Source: Dysidea avara | Taxonomy: Eukaryota > Porifera > Demospongiae > Dictyoceratida > Dysideidae | Assembly (NCBI RefSeq): GCF_963678975.1 | Contig: NC_089274.1 | Coordinates: 21,599,133-21,663,132, forward strand | DNA length: 64,000 nt | Direction: 5' to 3' | Shown here: positions 1 through 12,545 of the stretch, in pieces | Layout: each line of letters opens with the position of its first letter | Numbering within the stretch: the first letter of the stretch is position 1 | Translations under genes and position numbers: made by a program | The notes under the pieces: generated by a model | Told to the model about the DNA's origin: nothing | What the model saw: only the letters and a program-made list of their open reading frames with translations | The model's database searches: none

Positions 1-757
1 TTGTTTAGATTAATGCAGATATACCTTATTGTCAATATAAGAAACCTTGTATGCAGAAACACACATTGTGGAATGTAGAAGTTTTGTTCATTAATTTACC
101 AATCTCATTTCTTCTTGTGACTATAGTGTCACTTTCAAGAGAAGTGATGACTTATTAGAATAGTGTCATGGATCATTGGACTTATATAATGATTGTTAGA
201 TATTTCACTGATATAGTATATTCTCTTAGTAAAAAAATCTTTGTTGATCAATTAGTTATAGCTACAGTTTCAAGTGTCAAGTAAACAAACAGTCGTGATA
301 TACCACACATAGGCAGACTGTTTTATTTTAAGCAGGAAATTCCTGCTATGCATACAAAAAGAGGTCTGGCACATAATATTCACTTAGCAACAGTAATTCC
401 GCCATATATAAAATTAGCATCATGAGATCCCCTGTGATTGGCTATAGCAAATTATAGTATACTGCATGGACAATCACTTCAGTGGGGCTTGCATGGGTTG
501 AACACTGGACTCCCTATCATTCTATGCTGTTTAATTGTTCTACATACATGCTATATATGCTATACTCTTTGAAGGAACTGTGTTGAGTTACTGCTGCAAA
601 AGGCAAATAAGTTCTACAGTTGTATGCTATCATTTTTCAGTAAATTTTGTGTATAAGTACTATGTCATCATGTATCACGATATAAAAAAATGTAGACATT
701 TATCACGATAATCAATATTATATTGCACATCAACTTGACTGCCAAGACATCACCATA
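1..757. other. no recognisable gene
   Basis: AT-rich sequence without an ORF, repeat or RNA gene that I can recognise. Confidence 0.5.
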
Positions 758-837
758 GTGTTGTTAGACAACAATATGTGGTCAGTATATGATTCCCTTA
801 AAAAATCCTTTCAGATTATACCCATGCACATGTTAAT

Positions 838-1440
838 GATTTGTTGTGTACTCATTTCAGAGGCTGCCCACCGAACAGCAACACAGGCACAAGTGAGAAC
901 AGTGTTGTATTGTGGATTGTCTACCATGAGTGTTTGTTGTTCATAGAATGAACAGGTAGATGAAACTGAAATACATCACTTTGAGAAGGTCTTGCCAAAA
1001 TTGGTAGGAGTACCTAATTACCACCATATGTTAAGTGTTAATTGCTTCTCCTTTCAAAGCTACTTGATTTCTGATTGGAAGATAACACTGAAAGTAAATA
1101 AAGAACAAAATGTGATATATTAGAATGTGTATTAATGAAGACTGAGTGTATACACGCCAAGTTAAAGTTTCTATAAAATTTTGTAGTGTTTGTTTTGTTG
1201 AACGATAGTCTCTGAAGACTGCTTTAGTAGGGTATTTGACTCCTCTATTAGACTCTTGCGATCTTGCAAACAGCAAATGTGTGTGTGTTTTTTTTTGTTT
1301 TTTTTGTTTAATTTTGAAGTATTCTGTGTACATTATAAAAAGATTTCAAGAAAACCAACAACTCATACTGTTGTCACAATGATGAGTATATTGATAAATC
1401 CCATACCAAGTTTTATCTTCACAGGAGCCTAGATGACGGA
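838..1440. repeat. segmental duplication, copy 1 (partner at 16737-17290)
   Basis: The block beginning with an acceptor-like CTCATTTCAG followed by AGGCTGCCCACCGAAC recurs at 16.74 kb in the same orientation. It continues through a GTAAATAAAGA stretch to a CAAGTTTYATCTTCA stretch. Similarity is very high over the first ~180 bp and patchier after. It could be a duplicated 3' exon plus UTR of an unidentified gene, or an old interspersed repeat; no protein family is recognisable. Confidence 0.7.
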
Positions 1441-1910
1441 CCAATCACAAGTGTCTGTACACTTTGATATAGGAAATATCTAAAGAATTTTGTTATAAAA
1501 GAAAAACATTGATACACTGAAATACCTATGCTGTATAGTAGAGAACTTTGGTAAAACATCAGTGAATTTGGTGGATTGTCCTTTCCATTTGCCATACTGT
1601 TTTCTGTCAAAGTATATTTCAAGCTGTCATTGTCCACATGCAATGTGTAGTGACATGTGATGTAGTGTTACAATTCGCCAGTTTTTTGTTGTTTTTTTTC
1701 ACCAATCAAGAGTTTCACAAATTCAAAACAATGTTATAGGTGAGATCAGAGGCTTTGTGCATACTATTTTCTAAGCATATAGAGATAATGTAATGTGTGT
1801 GTTATCATAGGCTTTTATTTCTTCAGAATCACTAAATCAAATCTTATAAGCAAGCATGTTTTCAGAGAAGCAGTGAGAGGTGCATGCCATATACCACACA
1901 CTGTATAAAA

Positions 1911-2044
1911 AATAGTGTATTTCACTACTAATTTCTGCCACAGTACTATAAGTAGTGGCTGACAAGTCACTACAAAAATGCAGTGACTGTCACTGCATAA
2001 AAATAGTGAGTAATTTACCATGGTAGTAGTGAAATACACTACTT
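1911..2044. repeat. short inverted-repeat element
   Basis: AGTGTATTTCACTACTA near the left end is matched in reverse by TAGTAGTGAAATACACT near the right end, enclosing about 100 bp. This suggests a small foldback/MITE-like remnant. No clear target duplication was seen. Confidence 0.5.
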
Positions 2045-2800
2045 TAGTAATGACATTTGATTTTACTTTTGTTTAACAAATGCTTTTGTTAACCCTTCTT
2101 ATACTTAGTAATTTTTTTAGCTGCACAATTTTTTTTTTTTTGCTAGCTTTCACCATTTTGGAAGTATAAACCACTTATAGTCATGCAGCATTGGAATGAC
2201 ATAATCTCATTGGGCACATGTTGCATACAAAAGTAAGTTTAAAATCTTGAGATATTGAGTATATCTGGTTTCTAAAAGTTGTAAACAAATGTGTATATAT
2301 AGTCTTGTATATATCTTGTTTGTCTCTCATCAGTCTCCTTAAGACTTAATTCTGCCCTCTTCTCTTGCAGAGGTACAATTGCTTGCCACTTTATACAAAT
2401 GGTGCACTTGAATAGCCTTGAGTCTGTTACTTTGCGAAGTAGAAAAAAAATTTTCTGGCCAGTTCACAATTTATCATGCATCACCCACTGATCTGGTAGT
2501 TCAAGATTGCTACAAAATCTTCATTGTTGTATCACATGATATCTTGACTAGTAGTACACATTTTCACAGTACTATAGGACATAGGAATAGAAAAAGTGGT
2601 TAGACAATTTGCTACAGTCAATTTTGCATATGTGAGTAATGTAATCATTAGTAACTCATTCACTCCACCTGTACATGTATCTCACAGACAGTCTAGTAGT
2701 GTTGTTCCAGTATATTTTTACTAATATACTTACTTTTTGGGAGCACTTTTTCTGTTGGTATTACTAATACTATACCACATGTTAGTTAGTATTATAGTGA
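2045..2800. other. non-coding interval
   Basis: AT-rich sequence with no supported gene; the only ORF (2418-2603) has no recognisable family. Confidence 0.4.
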
Positions 2801-2808
2801 CTTATTAG

Positions 2809-3290
2809 CAGTGTTGGGCAAGCTACTTGTTAAAAGTAACTAGTTACATAATACATATTACCCAATGCCCATAAAATAAAGTAACTATAATAATATTACA
2901 TATTATATTACTTTGTGTCCACAGCCCTAGGCTGTCACGTGTGAAACTACCACCTTATCACGTGACATGATTGCGTTGTTGCACAATGTGAAAATCTTGG
3001 TTATAAGTAAGAAGCTGGTGAATAAGCTTCATTCAGTAAGCGTCATTACTTCGTTGTGGCTAGGCATTACTCAGTGGATTACTAACGAGATTAGTAACTT
3101 TGTTACTTGTAGTAATAATATTATGTAATATTTTTAAGACTCGTTACAGTAACTATATTACTTAGGTAACGCATTGCATTTGTAAGTAAAGTAACTTGAG
3201 TTATATTACTTGTTTTTATAGCGTATTTCGTTATATTACTTAGTTACCACAAAAGTAATAATATTATGTAACACGTTACTTCCAACACTG
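2809..3290 (+). mobile_element. non-autonomous hAT-like MITE, CAGTGTTGGG family, copy a
   Basis: The 482-bp element begins CAGTGTTGGGCAAG and ends CCAACACTG, and is flanked by a perfect 8-bp target duplication CTTATTAG (2801-2808 and 3291-3298). The interior is rich in GTAAC/GTTAC blocks and encodes nothing. An 8-bp TSD is characteristic of the hAT superfamily, so mobilisation in trans by a hAT transposase is the likely origin. Sister copies lie at 3874-4383 (opposite orientation) and 9778-10284. Confidence 0.92.
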
Positions 3291-3298
3291 CTTATTAG

Positions 3299-3865
3299 CA
3301 AGTTTTCATTCATTCAGTATTTCAGCTGAGTTCTTACATTATTTTCAGCATAATACTTTTGAAGATTTCTTTTCAAAGCCACAAGTAGGCATATATGAGC
3401 CTTAAAAGTATTTTATTTCCTCTGAGATTCCAATAATCACTTTGCCCATGTTATTAGTATTCAAGGTAGTATAGATAACTTTGACTGTCGGAGTTCATTG
3501 TAACTGTTTGGAACTTGGAAGTTAAATGAATATTCACATGCCAGTACAACCATCGTAGAATGGATCTGTTAGATTATTCCAGAGGTGGAGGAAGGTGAAA
3601 AAGTTGGGGGTTCAAAATTATTTGAGCTGATACTTGTATGGAAGCTAGAGGCTTGTTTATGGTTGCAGTGATTACAACAGTGTAGCACATGCAGTATGCA
3701 AAGCATGCTCCTTTTAGGGGGTCTGGTGGGCCCAGGCATGCTTCCCGAGAAAATTATTGAAAAATAGGTGCTATATAGCTATGAGATTGAATCTGGTGGC
3801 ACTTTTTATTGTCTATTAAAATCTTTCAGGTACGATGAATCCTTCCACTATATGATACGTATATA
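3299..3865. other. non-coding interval
   Basis: Spacer between two MITE copies; nothing recognisable. Confidence 0.4.
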
Positions 3866-3873
3866 GCTGCCAG

Positions 3874-4383
3874 CAGTGTTGGGAGTAACGCGTTACTTAT
3901 GTAACGTGTTACATAATATTATTACTTTTGTGGTAGCTAAGTAATATAACGAAATATGCTATAAAAACAGGTAACATAACTCAAGTTACTTTACTTAAAA
4001 ATTTAATGCGTTACCTAAGTAATATAGTTACCGTAACAAATCTATTATTACTACAAGTAACGAAGTTACTAATCTCGTTAGTAATTCACTGAGTAACGCC
4101 AAGCCGCAACGAAGTAATGAAGCCTACTGAATGAAGCTTATTCACCAGCTCCTTATTTATAACCAAGATTTGCACATTGTCCAACAACGCAATCATGTCA
4201 CGTGATAAGGTGGTAGTTTCACACGTGACAGCTTAAGGCTGTGGACACAAAGTAATATAATATGTAATATTATTATAGTTAATTTATTTTATGGGTAATA
4301 TGTAACTGTAACTAAATAGTTCAGTTGCAAGTAATTTGTAATATGTTACTAGTAACTTTTAAAAAGTAACTTGCCCAACACTG
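3874..4383 (-). mobile_element. non-autonomous hAT-like MITE, CAGTGTTGGG family, copy b
   Basis: The 510-bp element begins CAGTGTTGGGAGTAACG and ends TTGCCCAACACTG, with a perfect 8-bp TSD GCTGCCAG (3866-3873 and 4384-4391). It is inverted relative to copies at 2809 and 9778. No coding capacity. Confidence 0.92.
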
Positions 4384-4479
4384 GCTGCCAGTTTGGAAAT
4401 CATGACAATATTTAATCATTTGATACACTTGTGATGTCACAAAAGGTAAGGAGGACCTAAGGAGGACCTAAGGTAAGGA

Positions 4480-6080
4480 GAAGCGGTAAGAAAAGCTGAA
4501 GCCCTTGGAAAAGAGCAATACCAAAAGTTTTTCAAGGAAAGGCTTATCAAATGTGAGAAGCCTATTACTGATGTTATATCTAAGAATAAGCTGACGTTAT
4601 TGAGATACCCACCTGCTAAATCACCTTCAAAACAAAAGATGCGAGTTACAGCATTGCAGAATGATTGCAATTTATTTTCCCGTTTGTATATATCTTGTCA
4701 AACAAGGTCTGGAGATTTAGATGCATTTTTCAGCCATGAAAATCAAGCCACTCCACCATCGCTGTCTATGGGTGGGGAAATTCGGTTTGGTACTAAGGCT
4801 GACTTACTTGAGTGCCTTGAAGTAGAGAAATTTCAAGTGACAAATGCACCTGTTTTCTGTTTTGGATGCTAAATTATTTGATGGTGCTGCTGTTGTACAG
4901 ATGCTGAATCCTGGAACAGTGAAAACCTTTCAAGAATATGCTGACAAAGTGTTTTTACCTTATGTATTTCAACAGCTGTCAACAGCCCAGAGAGTGGAAG
5001 TTGTTTGGGATGAATACATTACAAATAGTTTAAAAGATGTGACCAGACAAAAGAGAGGCAAAGGAATTCAAAGAAGAGTAGCTTCTACCACTCATCTCCC
5101 TAAAAACTGGAGAGACTTTCTTCGGGTGAACGAGAACAAAACAGAATTATTCAACTTTTTGTCACAACAAATTGCAAGTGTTACAACTGATGAGGGAAAG
5201 GTGATCTATGCAACTAATGGGAAGATTGTTCTGAGCACATATGATGCTGATGTGACAGAGCTTTCCCCCTGCTCACACAAAGAAGCAGACACACATCTTC
5301 TACTGCATGTAAGAGATGCTGTGCAGAAAGGACACAGAAAATTGTGCATACGTACAGTAGATACAGATGTTGTAATCCTGGCAATCACTATGTTTAGTCA
5401 GATTAATCCGGATGAGCTGTGGTTAGCATTTGGTAGTAAATTACATTTCAGGTATATACCAATTCATGAAGTTGTCAGGGGATTGGATCCAGTGATGTGC
5501 AAAACTTTGCCAGTTTTTTCATGCATTTACTGGATGTGACACAGTTTCAGCATTTGGAGGACGAGGGAAAAAGACAGCCTGGAGTGTGTGGAAAGTATTT
5601 CCTGATGTCACTGAAGCATTGAAGACCTTATGCTCATGGAAGACAACATTAGTGACTTATCCTTGTCATTATTGGAGCGATTTGTAGTGCTGCTGTATGA
5701 TCGGACCAGTGATCTTCTAACGGTTAATGATGCCAGGAAACGGTTATTTACACAGAAGTCAAGAAGCCTGGAGAACATACCACCAACACAAGCAGCACTT
5801 AAGCAACACATTAAGAGGGCAAGCTACCAAGCACATTGCTGGAGTATGGCAGTAATTCAGATTCTGGAACTCCCTAGTCCAGCAGAATGGTGGTGGTGGA
5901 AAGATGCTACAGGGTGGCATCCACTATGGACCACACTCCCAGAAGCTTCACAATGTTGTCATGAACTGATACGCTGTGCATGCAAGAAAGGGTGCACTGT
6001 AAGGTGCAAATGTGTCAAGGCTGCTTTAAAGTGCACTCTACTCTGCTCCTGCTCCGGGGAATGTGAAGACAGACATAGTT
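4480..6080 (+). pseudogene. frameshifted multi-copy protein with XPG-I/FEN-like region and CXC-like tail
   Basis: Coding sequence is readable across several frames: about 4490-4850, 4850-5520, 5527-5630 and 5630-6080. The middle part holds EADTHLLLH, then RTVDTDVVILA, resembling the acidic XPG-I/FEN nuclease motif. It is preceded by KRGKGIQRRV and a LPKNWRDFLRV stretch. After a one-base slip at a T-run near 5517 the frame resumes as HAFTGCDTVSAFGGRGKKTAW. The end carries a WWWW segment and a cysteine cluster (CACKKGCTVRCKC, CSCSGEC) like tesmin/TSO1 CXC repeats. I know similar proteins as abundant, poorly characterised repeats in cnidarian and sponge genomes, so a transposon-borne origin is plausible but unproven. 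At least three frame disruptions make this copy non-functional. The start is undefined. Confidence 0.7.
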
Positions 6081-6084
6081 AATT

Positions 6085-6445
6085 TGATGTATAATTGATA
6101 AAAAGATTTAATCAGATTGTTATAACTTGATAACAGAATAAGGTATGAGCTTAATTCAAGCACCAGTGTATTCCTTAAAGCAAGAGCTTGCATTTGGTAT
6201 CCCATTAAGGTAGTTTTGATTAAAATTTATGTACTATAATTGCAGAAATACAATATTTTGTACACAAATGTGATCGTAAAGGTCACCAAAGGTCAAATCT
6301 GCAATGGCTCCATATCCAAAAAAACTCTTCATGATCTGCTGAAACTATGTACAAAATTTCATACTTTCTTCAAAAAGTGCACAATATCTCGGCTATGCTG
6401 CTCTACTAAAGTATTGAGTTGTACTCTTTGATTACACTAATTCAA
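6085..6445. other. non-coding interval
   Basis: AT-rich spacer downstream of the pseudogene; nothing recognisable. Confidence 0.4.
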
Positions 6446-6449
6446 ATTC

Positions 6450-6670
6450 CTATGTAGAAAGGACAGTATGATTTGCCTTCTGACAAACTGAATCCACATG
6501 ATGAATAATGTTAATCCAATACCTAGCTTTAGTAGGGCTGAGCTTTTGATTGTCCAGAAAATATTCAGGATTTTGCTTTAATATAACTCGTAGTGTCATA
6601 CATTTATCAATGTTGAAATGCATACCCCAAATTTTTGTCCAGGTAGAAAGCTTGTTTAGGTCTTCTTGAA
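6450..6670 (-). mobile_element. LINE reverse-transcriptase fragment
   Basis: The minus-strand reading contains LQEDLNKLSTWTKIWGMHFN followed by DKC, the typical LINE segment just after the YxDD motif, and then a QKANHT block. It is truncated at both ends. Confidence 0.75.
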
Positions 6671-6859
6671 GAATTTCAGCAGCTGCTTCTCTGAATACTG
6701 TGACTGTTCTATTAGAGTATCTCAAATTATTGAGGCTCTTCCAAAAATGAGGGGCATTCCATGGAACCCCTTTTCAGTAAACTCCCCCTGGATCCACCCC
6801 TGCTATGTCTGTACAAAGCCTGTATAATACTACACGATTTACTAACTATACCTAGCTGT

Positions 6860-7810
6860 AATCTTCCAATACCTGATCTACATAAACGACATATCAATCA
6901 CACAATTCTCAAATCTTTTCCTGTTTGCTGATGATGCCAAACTCCACAAAATCATCTTCCAACTCTCTGACTATTTGCACTTACAAGACCTAAATCAACT
7001 ACACACTTGGACCATTGATGGTGATCTTTTGCTCAGTATCAACAAATGTATACATTTAAGCTTCAACAACCTTGTACTCAGTTGATGAACACTCTCTCCC
7101 ACAACTGTATTCACATTGTGATCTGGGCCTGTTATTGACTGACAATCTATCTTGGAGAAACCATTATGAAAATTTAGCTTCTAAAGCTTTTAAATATTTA
7201 GGACTATGCTAAGATGTGCATTCAGTTGTTGTTATTCTATAAGAACCAAACACATTCTCTATACTACACTTGTCAGATCCCAACTCAGCTCAATTGTGGA
7301 ATCCCAACCTGATAAAAGATATGGTTATATGCTGGAACTGAGGATTCAGAGACAAACAACCAAATTTATTTTAAGAGATTATGATAGTGATTATAAGACT
7401 CGTCTGCTCAAGTTGGATTTGCTGCCTCTAATGTATATGTTAGACTTTTACGACATCATATTCTTTATCAAAGCACTAAAACAGCCATCAGATCATTTCA
7501 ATATACTTCACTGATTATGTAACCTTCAACACCATTAATACCAGATCAACTTCCACCAACAAGCTTGTTCACATCCGTGCCAACAACAACCACACAAGAA
7601 ACTTTTAACAGATTACCTAGGCTATGGAATAAACTACCGTTCATTGATCTCAACCAGTCACTACCAACTATGAAAACCACCATCTATAATTATTTGCAAC
7701 AACATTTTCGAAACAATTTCTCATCTGACATTCCATGCACCTATCATTTTTGTTGTAGATGTACAAACTGCCATAGCATAGGAATAACTATAGTAATTTC
7801 TCAGTGATGT
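6860..7810 (+). mobile_element. LINE reverse-transcriptase remnant (3' half)
   Basis: From 6865 the frame reads YINDISI and then FLFADDAKL, the catalytic A-D-D box of a non-LTR reverse transcriptase. The reading continues through LYTTLVRSQL, an IQRQTTKFILRDY block and, after a frame break at about 7515, RLPRLWNKLPFIDLNQS. This order matches the post-catalytic C-terminus of LINE ORF2. Stops and frameshifts show it is dead. The family looks the same as the minus-strand copy at 9459-10540. Confidence 0.85.
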
Positions 7811-7829
7811 AAGTCTAGCTAATCTCTTA

Positions 7830-9450
7830 TTTGTAATTAATTAGTTTTGTAATTAAGTAATTAGTAGTAATTAGTTTTGTAATTAAGTAATTTCCTGGCT
7901 GCCAGCACAAGTTGTTGGCAGACCATCAATTCATAGCTACTTGTATTGTAAAGTATAAGACTGATCATCTGTATCGAGGACCCGCTTTTCACACAATTTT
8001 AAACTCTTTAATACCAACCACCATGCAGAATTGATTTTAATATAAACTCCTTTCTTCCAACAATTGTACCCGAACAAATCAGTCAGTACTATCTATACTA
8101 CTGTTTAAACAAAAAAAAACTGTATTTGTACTCAGTGCACAACAGCATTATATCATCCCTGGAGGGTCCTGCATGCAAGTAAAGTTTGAAGGTGTGGTTT
8201 CGGCATGAGACCTCGCGTTAGACTGATGCACTATAAAAAGCTCAGCATATTAATACACTGCACACTTATCTCGATGCTTATAGTGGCAGTAAAACATCAT
8301 AATATTACTATGTCCGTTGACTCTGCTCAGTTGCTAATATATATATTCCCTGCTATCCAGGAGGAAATTCATGAGTGTTTGTGCCGTGACAGCGTACAAA
8401 CTGTAACAAGCCCAGGAACTTGCCTAGTCCAAGGTATACCTGTTATACCTAAGCTATATATGTGAAGGCGGCCTTGTACATCATGGCGGCCTGGCATTGA
8501 GGTTGCACCACTCGATGTTTCCCGTCCGCAGCCGGCTGGCATAGCTACTTATTATTATTACTAGGACCGCGTCACATACAACCAAGTACATACACCAACG
8601 TTGCAACCTACCCATTGGGCAAGTATAACAGTGCCATAGGAAACACTCAGAGCAGTGTGCGTGTACCTGTGGAAATGATACATATGCATACGTACACAGG
8701 CAAGGGAGTTTAACTGGCATCAGAAAACCACAATACTAAAACACAACCTACACAAAAAACCAAATTAAGTTAGCTATATTGAAAGTAACTATATATAGTA
8801 GGTGTGACGTGTCTCTGAAGATGACTCAGCAGTGAAGTGAGGCTATGTAGAATAAGGGATATGGTGAAGGCACAATTAGCAATTGATCCCAATCAAGCCA
8901 ATATGGTACAACAGACTCTGTTGTAACTAGAGGCCACTGGTGATGTACCTGTATATCAGCGGTGTGGCATTGGCACAGTGATCACAGTCTATAATATTAT
9001 GCATACAGCCATGCACAACATACAGGAGATACATCATAGTTACACATTGTTGTATATGTAGCACTGCATCGACTTTTTGTTTAGCTATTACAGACTCACA
9101 GTAGACTATAGTCTCGCGTAGCCAGACCACTATTTCTCCCCACGGCGCTTATCGATTAGAAATTATAAGCGCCTGCTCGGTAAAGTCATCAGCACGAATA
9201 GGCGTACTTATTATACGGTTGTGCCTTCATTCACAGGCGAATCTATCCCCGCTTAGTTCATATCTCTAGGCCTCGTAGTTTTCTCAAACCTTATTTATTT
9301 ATTTATTTATTCATTCATTATTAATGACGTAATTTTAACCCATTTCGTATTATTCTTACTATATACTTGGTTGTATAATTATTGTTTTTCAGTACACACA
9401 CACAAAAAAGGTACTGAAAGCCACTGACAAGTGCTGCCAGTGACTCTACT
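7830..9450. other. intergenic region with a locally GC-richer stretch
   Basis: No supported gene. It starts with a short tandem TTAGTTTTGTAATTAAGTAA. The 8460-8730 and 9110-9250 stretches are less AT-rich than the surroundings and hold several CpGs, but no coherent ORF or promoter layout was found. Confidence 0.35.
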
Positions 9451-9458
9451 ACAATTAA

Positions 9459-10540
9459 TTACAGTAAATAATTACTTATAACAGTGTTGCATATATTGGT
9501 GATGGTGATGCTGTTGAACAGTGGCAGCAGGGACAGAGGTAATGCCGGGAAGGTATGAATGTTTGTATCATTGAATTGCCGCATGAAATGATCCCACATG
9601 TAGTTGTACAGTTTGTGTTTAATAATGTTTGTGGACAGAGATAGGTCTATTTTTGGTAATGAGTTCCAGAGACGTGGTAAACAATAAAAGTAAAAGTTTT
9701 GAGCAGTGTTGGAGGAACATCTATGATGAACCATTTTTTCAGATGCACCAAATCGTGTATTAGAGGTACTAAACTGGCAGTGTTGGGCAAGTTACTTTTT
9801 AAAAGTAACTAGTTACATATTACATATTACTTTCAACTTAACTATTTAGTTACAGTTACATATTGCCCATAAAATAAAGTAACTGTAATAATATTACATA
9901 TTATATTACTTTTTGTCCGCAGCCTTAAGCTGTCACGTGTGAAACTACCACCTTATCACGTGACATGATTGCGTTGTTGGACAATGTGCAAATATTGGTT
10001 ATAAGTTAAAAAGCTGGTGAATAAGCTTCATTCAGTAAGCTTCGTTACTTCGCTGTGGCTAGGTGTTACTCAGAGGATAACTAACGAGATTAGTAACTTC
10101 GTTACTTGTAGTAATAATATTACGTAATATTAGACTCATTACAGTAACTATATTACTTAGGTAACACGTTACATTTGTAAGTAAGTAACTTGAGTTATAT
10201 TACCTGTTTTTATAGCGTATTTCGTTATATTACTTAGGTACCACAAAAGTAATAATATTACATAATGCGTTACTCCCAACACTGTAAACTGGACATATTC
10301 AGTAATGTTGAAATGTGATGACTGTTGCTTGTAGGACTTGATGAAGAACATTCATTTCATATACATACATTAGTGGTAATAGATGTAGAGTGACCAGGCG
10401 TGACCTATATGATGATTGGTAGTCATTCAAAACCACTTTGTAGCTCGCCTCTGTATTCTTTCTAACATATTGATATTTTTAATTAGATAAGGTCTCCACA
10501 CTTGTGAACAATATAAGATTTGTGATCGAACAAGTGAGAT
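9459..10540 (-). mobile_element. LINE C-terminal remnant interrupted by a MITE
   Basis: On the minus strand 10535-10293 reads LYISLVRSQILYCSQVW, NMLERIQRRATKW and FFIKSYKQQSSHFNIT. After the MITE at 9778-10284 it resumes as FYFYCLPRLWNSLPKIDLS. This is the C-terminal end of a LINE ORF2, homologous by eye to 7206-7807. The MITE inserted later, because its target duplication TAAACTGG lies inside the LINE sequence. Confidence 0.85.
9778..10284 (+). mobile_element. non-autonomous hAT-like MITE, CAGTGTTGGG family, copy c
   Basis: The 507-bp element runs from CAGTGTTGGGCAAGTTAC to ACTCCCAACACTG, with a perfect 8-bp TSD TAAACTGG (9770-9777 and 10285-10292). It splits a minus-strand LINE remnant and is non-coding. 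Confidence 0.93.
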
Positions 10541-10724
10541 ATACAACCTTTTTCTAGTCTCAACTGGTCCATTACCTGAAACTTGCATCAGGTGCGTTCA
10601 ATTTATTCTTTAAGGAAGTGGTTACTGAACCAAAAGGTTTTTATTTTTGCGTCTAGCAGTTGCCCCTACCCGAGAGGTAGCCAACGTCTTGGGACTCTCG
10701 TACATACACTATCTCTACTTTCAA

Positions 10725-11085
10725 AGCAAGTCTTGATAATTATTGGAATGACAAAGGATATGGATATGAACAAAGGCCTAGTGCCTAAACTTTATTTTTG
10801 CCGGTAACCCTGTTTGTATATCCATCCATCCATTAATAATAATAATCTGAGAAATCCAATTAGAAATCCCGAACCACGCACAAAATAAGTTATTCTCGTT
10901 TTCGTCCGTTCATGAGTTCAATTACGGTCGCTGCCCTATACAACGTTTCAAATTGACAATGCAAAGTACATATTATTAATGGATGGATGGATATACAAAC
11001 AGGGTTACAAAAATAAAGTTTAGGCACTAGGCCTTTGTTCATATCCATATCCTATGTCATTCCAATATTTATCAAGACTTGAAGA
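10725..11085. repeat. foldback element with ~115-bp inverted arms
   Basis: The left arm (about 10725-10845, including GGATATGGATATGAAC and CCATCCATCCATTAATAATA) is repeated in reverse at about 10972-11085. The unpaired centre is about 130 bp. No coding content or clear TSD. Confidence 0.75.
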
Positions 11086-11120
11086 GAAGAGACACAGGTG
11101 TATACACCTGTGTCTCTTCT
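11085..11120. repeat. 36-bp perfect palindrome
   Basis: AGAAGAGACACAGGTG is followed by TATA and then its exact reverse complement, directly abutting the foldback arm. It could form a cruciform; no function is assigned. Confidence 0.9.
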
Positions 11121-11129
11121 AAATCGAAG

Positions 11130-12150
11130 TTCCTCTGATCCCTGTCAGCTACTCTATCAGGTATTTCTGTACATGTATTAGCCATATGAAGAAGTTTGCG
11201 GACATTTGCTATACTTTTGTTCATGGCAAAAATGCCAGCTGGAACAAGCACGTCCAATACATTTTGATTGAAAAACCCGTAAAAATTAAATTAATTATAG
11301 TGTACCGCCTACCTTGAGTCTGTTTAGTAACTTTCCGAATTTGATATGTGTAGAGCAACTCTCTGTGAGTACAACGATGCCAAAAGAAGTCAAATTCACG
11401 GAAATTTAGGCTTGTCAAAATGGCCTAAATTGACTGGGTGTAGCAAATTTCCCCATACATTTTGTATTGGGAGTTTCGGGGGCATGTAATAAAAGGCGTA
11501 ATAGCCCACGACACGTGATAAATACCTCAGATTTCGAACCAGATTTGGAAAGAGCAGTGAATAGCGATTAAGATGAGCTATAGCAGAAGGAAATCAGGAA
11601 ATTTAAGATCATCATTTTAAGGTTGAAAATCACTTTTTCTATGGTGAATTGAATGGCGGATATTTGGAAAGGAATGCTCTGAGCTATTTTGATGTCTTGA
11701 CTGCCATTAACCTTCACTACATTAGTGTTACAATGGAACAAGAGCACTGTGAATTATTTCTGCAGGTTAGTTTGTGAAAATTACGGTGTTCCGTGATTAA
11801 GCAAAATAATGTCTGTGCCATGTAGTAAACTTCTTCATATGAAAAACTTGAGGTAAAAACATCACGATAAAAATCAAATTTACAAATATATTTCAAATAC
11901 AGAAATATTTTTGAAATACTTAAATATTGGGACTCTCGTACACCATGTAGGGTTTTTGCGTGGGCGCTGGCTACCCTCCTGCCTCGACCATTCGACTTTA
12001 GGGGATGCGAAAAGCATTAGGGTCGGGTTCAGCTTTGGTTCTTCTTCACCGTTAGGTTACGTTCTTCTTGCTATATTTATACCATATATACATAATCTAT
12101 ATGGTATGGTTATGCCAGGAGCTTAATTATAAGCTTCGGTACTGATAAAC
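11130..12150. other. non-coding interval
   Basis: No supported gene. GGGACTCTCGTACA near 11930 also occurs at about 10690, suggesting shared repeat material around the foldback element. Confidence 0.35.
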
Positions 12151-12159
12151 TCATGGTTA

Positions 12160-12545
12160 GGCCACTCCAAATAAATTATCTGTTTCCTGTCCTGGACTCA
12201 AGCATATTTGCATGCGGGCAGGCAGTCCATTTCCATTATTTCATTATAATATTGGCAGCTTTTCAAGCCATTATTTGCCTGACACAACCATAAAAAGCTG
12301 CAAAAAAAGCATATTTAAGCTTGTTCTTCTTTTTTAAGTTGCAAAATAGCACAAACGTGAAGTCTGTGCTGATGTGATAGCACTGCTCCAGTGCCTAACT
12401 GGTGAAGCAGATAAAAACAAAAACAACTGCTGACACGTGAGCTAACACTGTTTCAAGATAGCTAGAATACGGAATAATAGAATAATTTAGAGCTGTCCCA
12501 GATGTGGGCGGTGGATGAGAAACAGAGAATTTATTTGGAATGGCC
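12160..12545 (+). mobile_element. PIF/Harbinger-like MITE, GGCCACTCC family, copy a
   Basis: The 386-bp element begins GGCCACTCCAAATAAATT and ends AATTTATTTGGAATGGCC, flanked by TTA on both sides (12157-12159, 12546-12548). TWA 3-bp target duplications are typical of PIF/Harbinger elements. Related copies are at 40370 and 44281. Non-coding. Confidence 0.85.
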
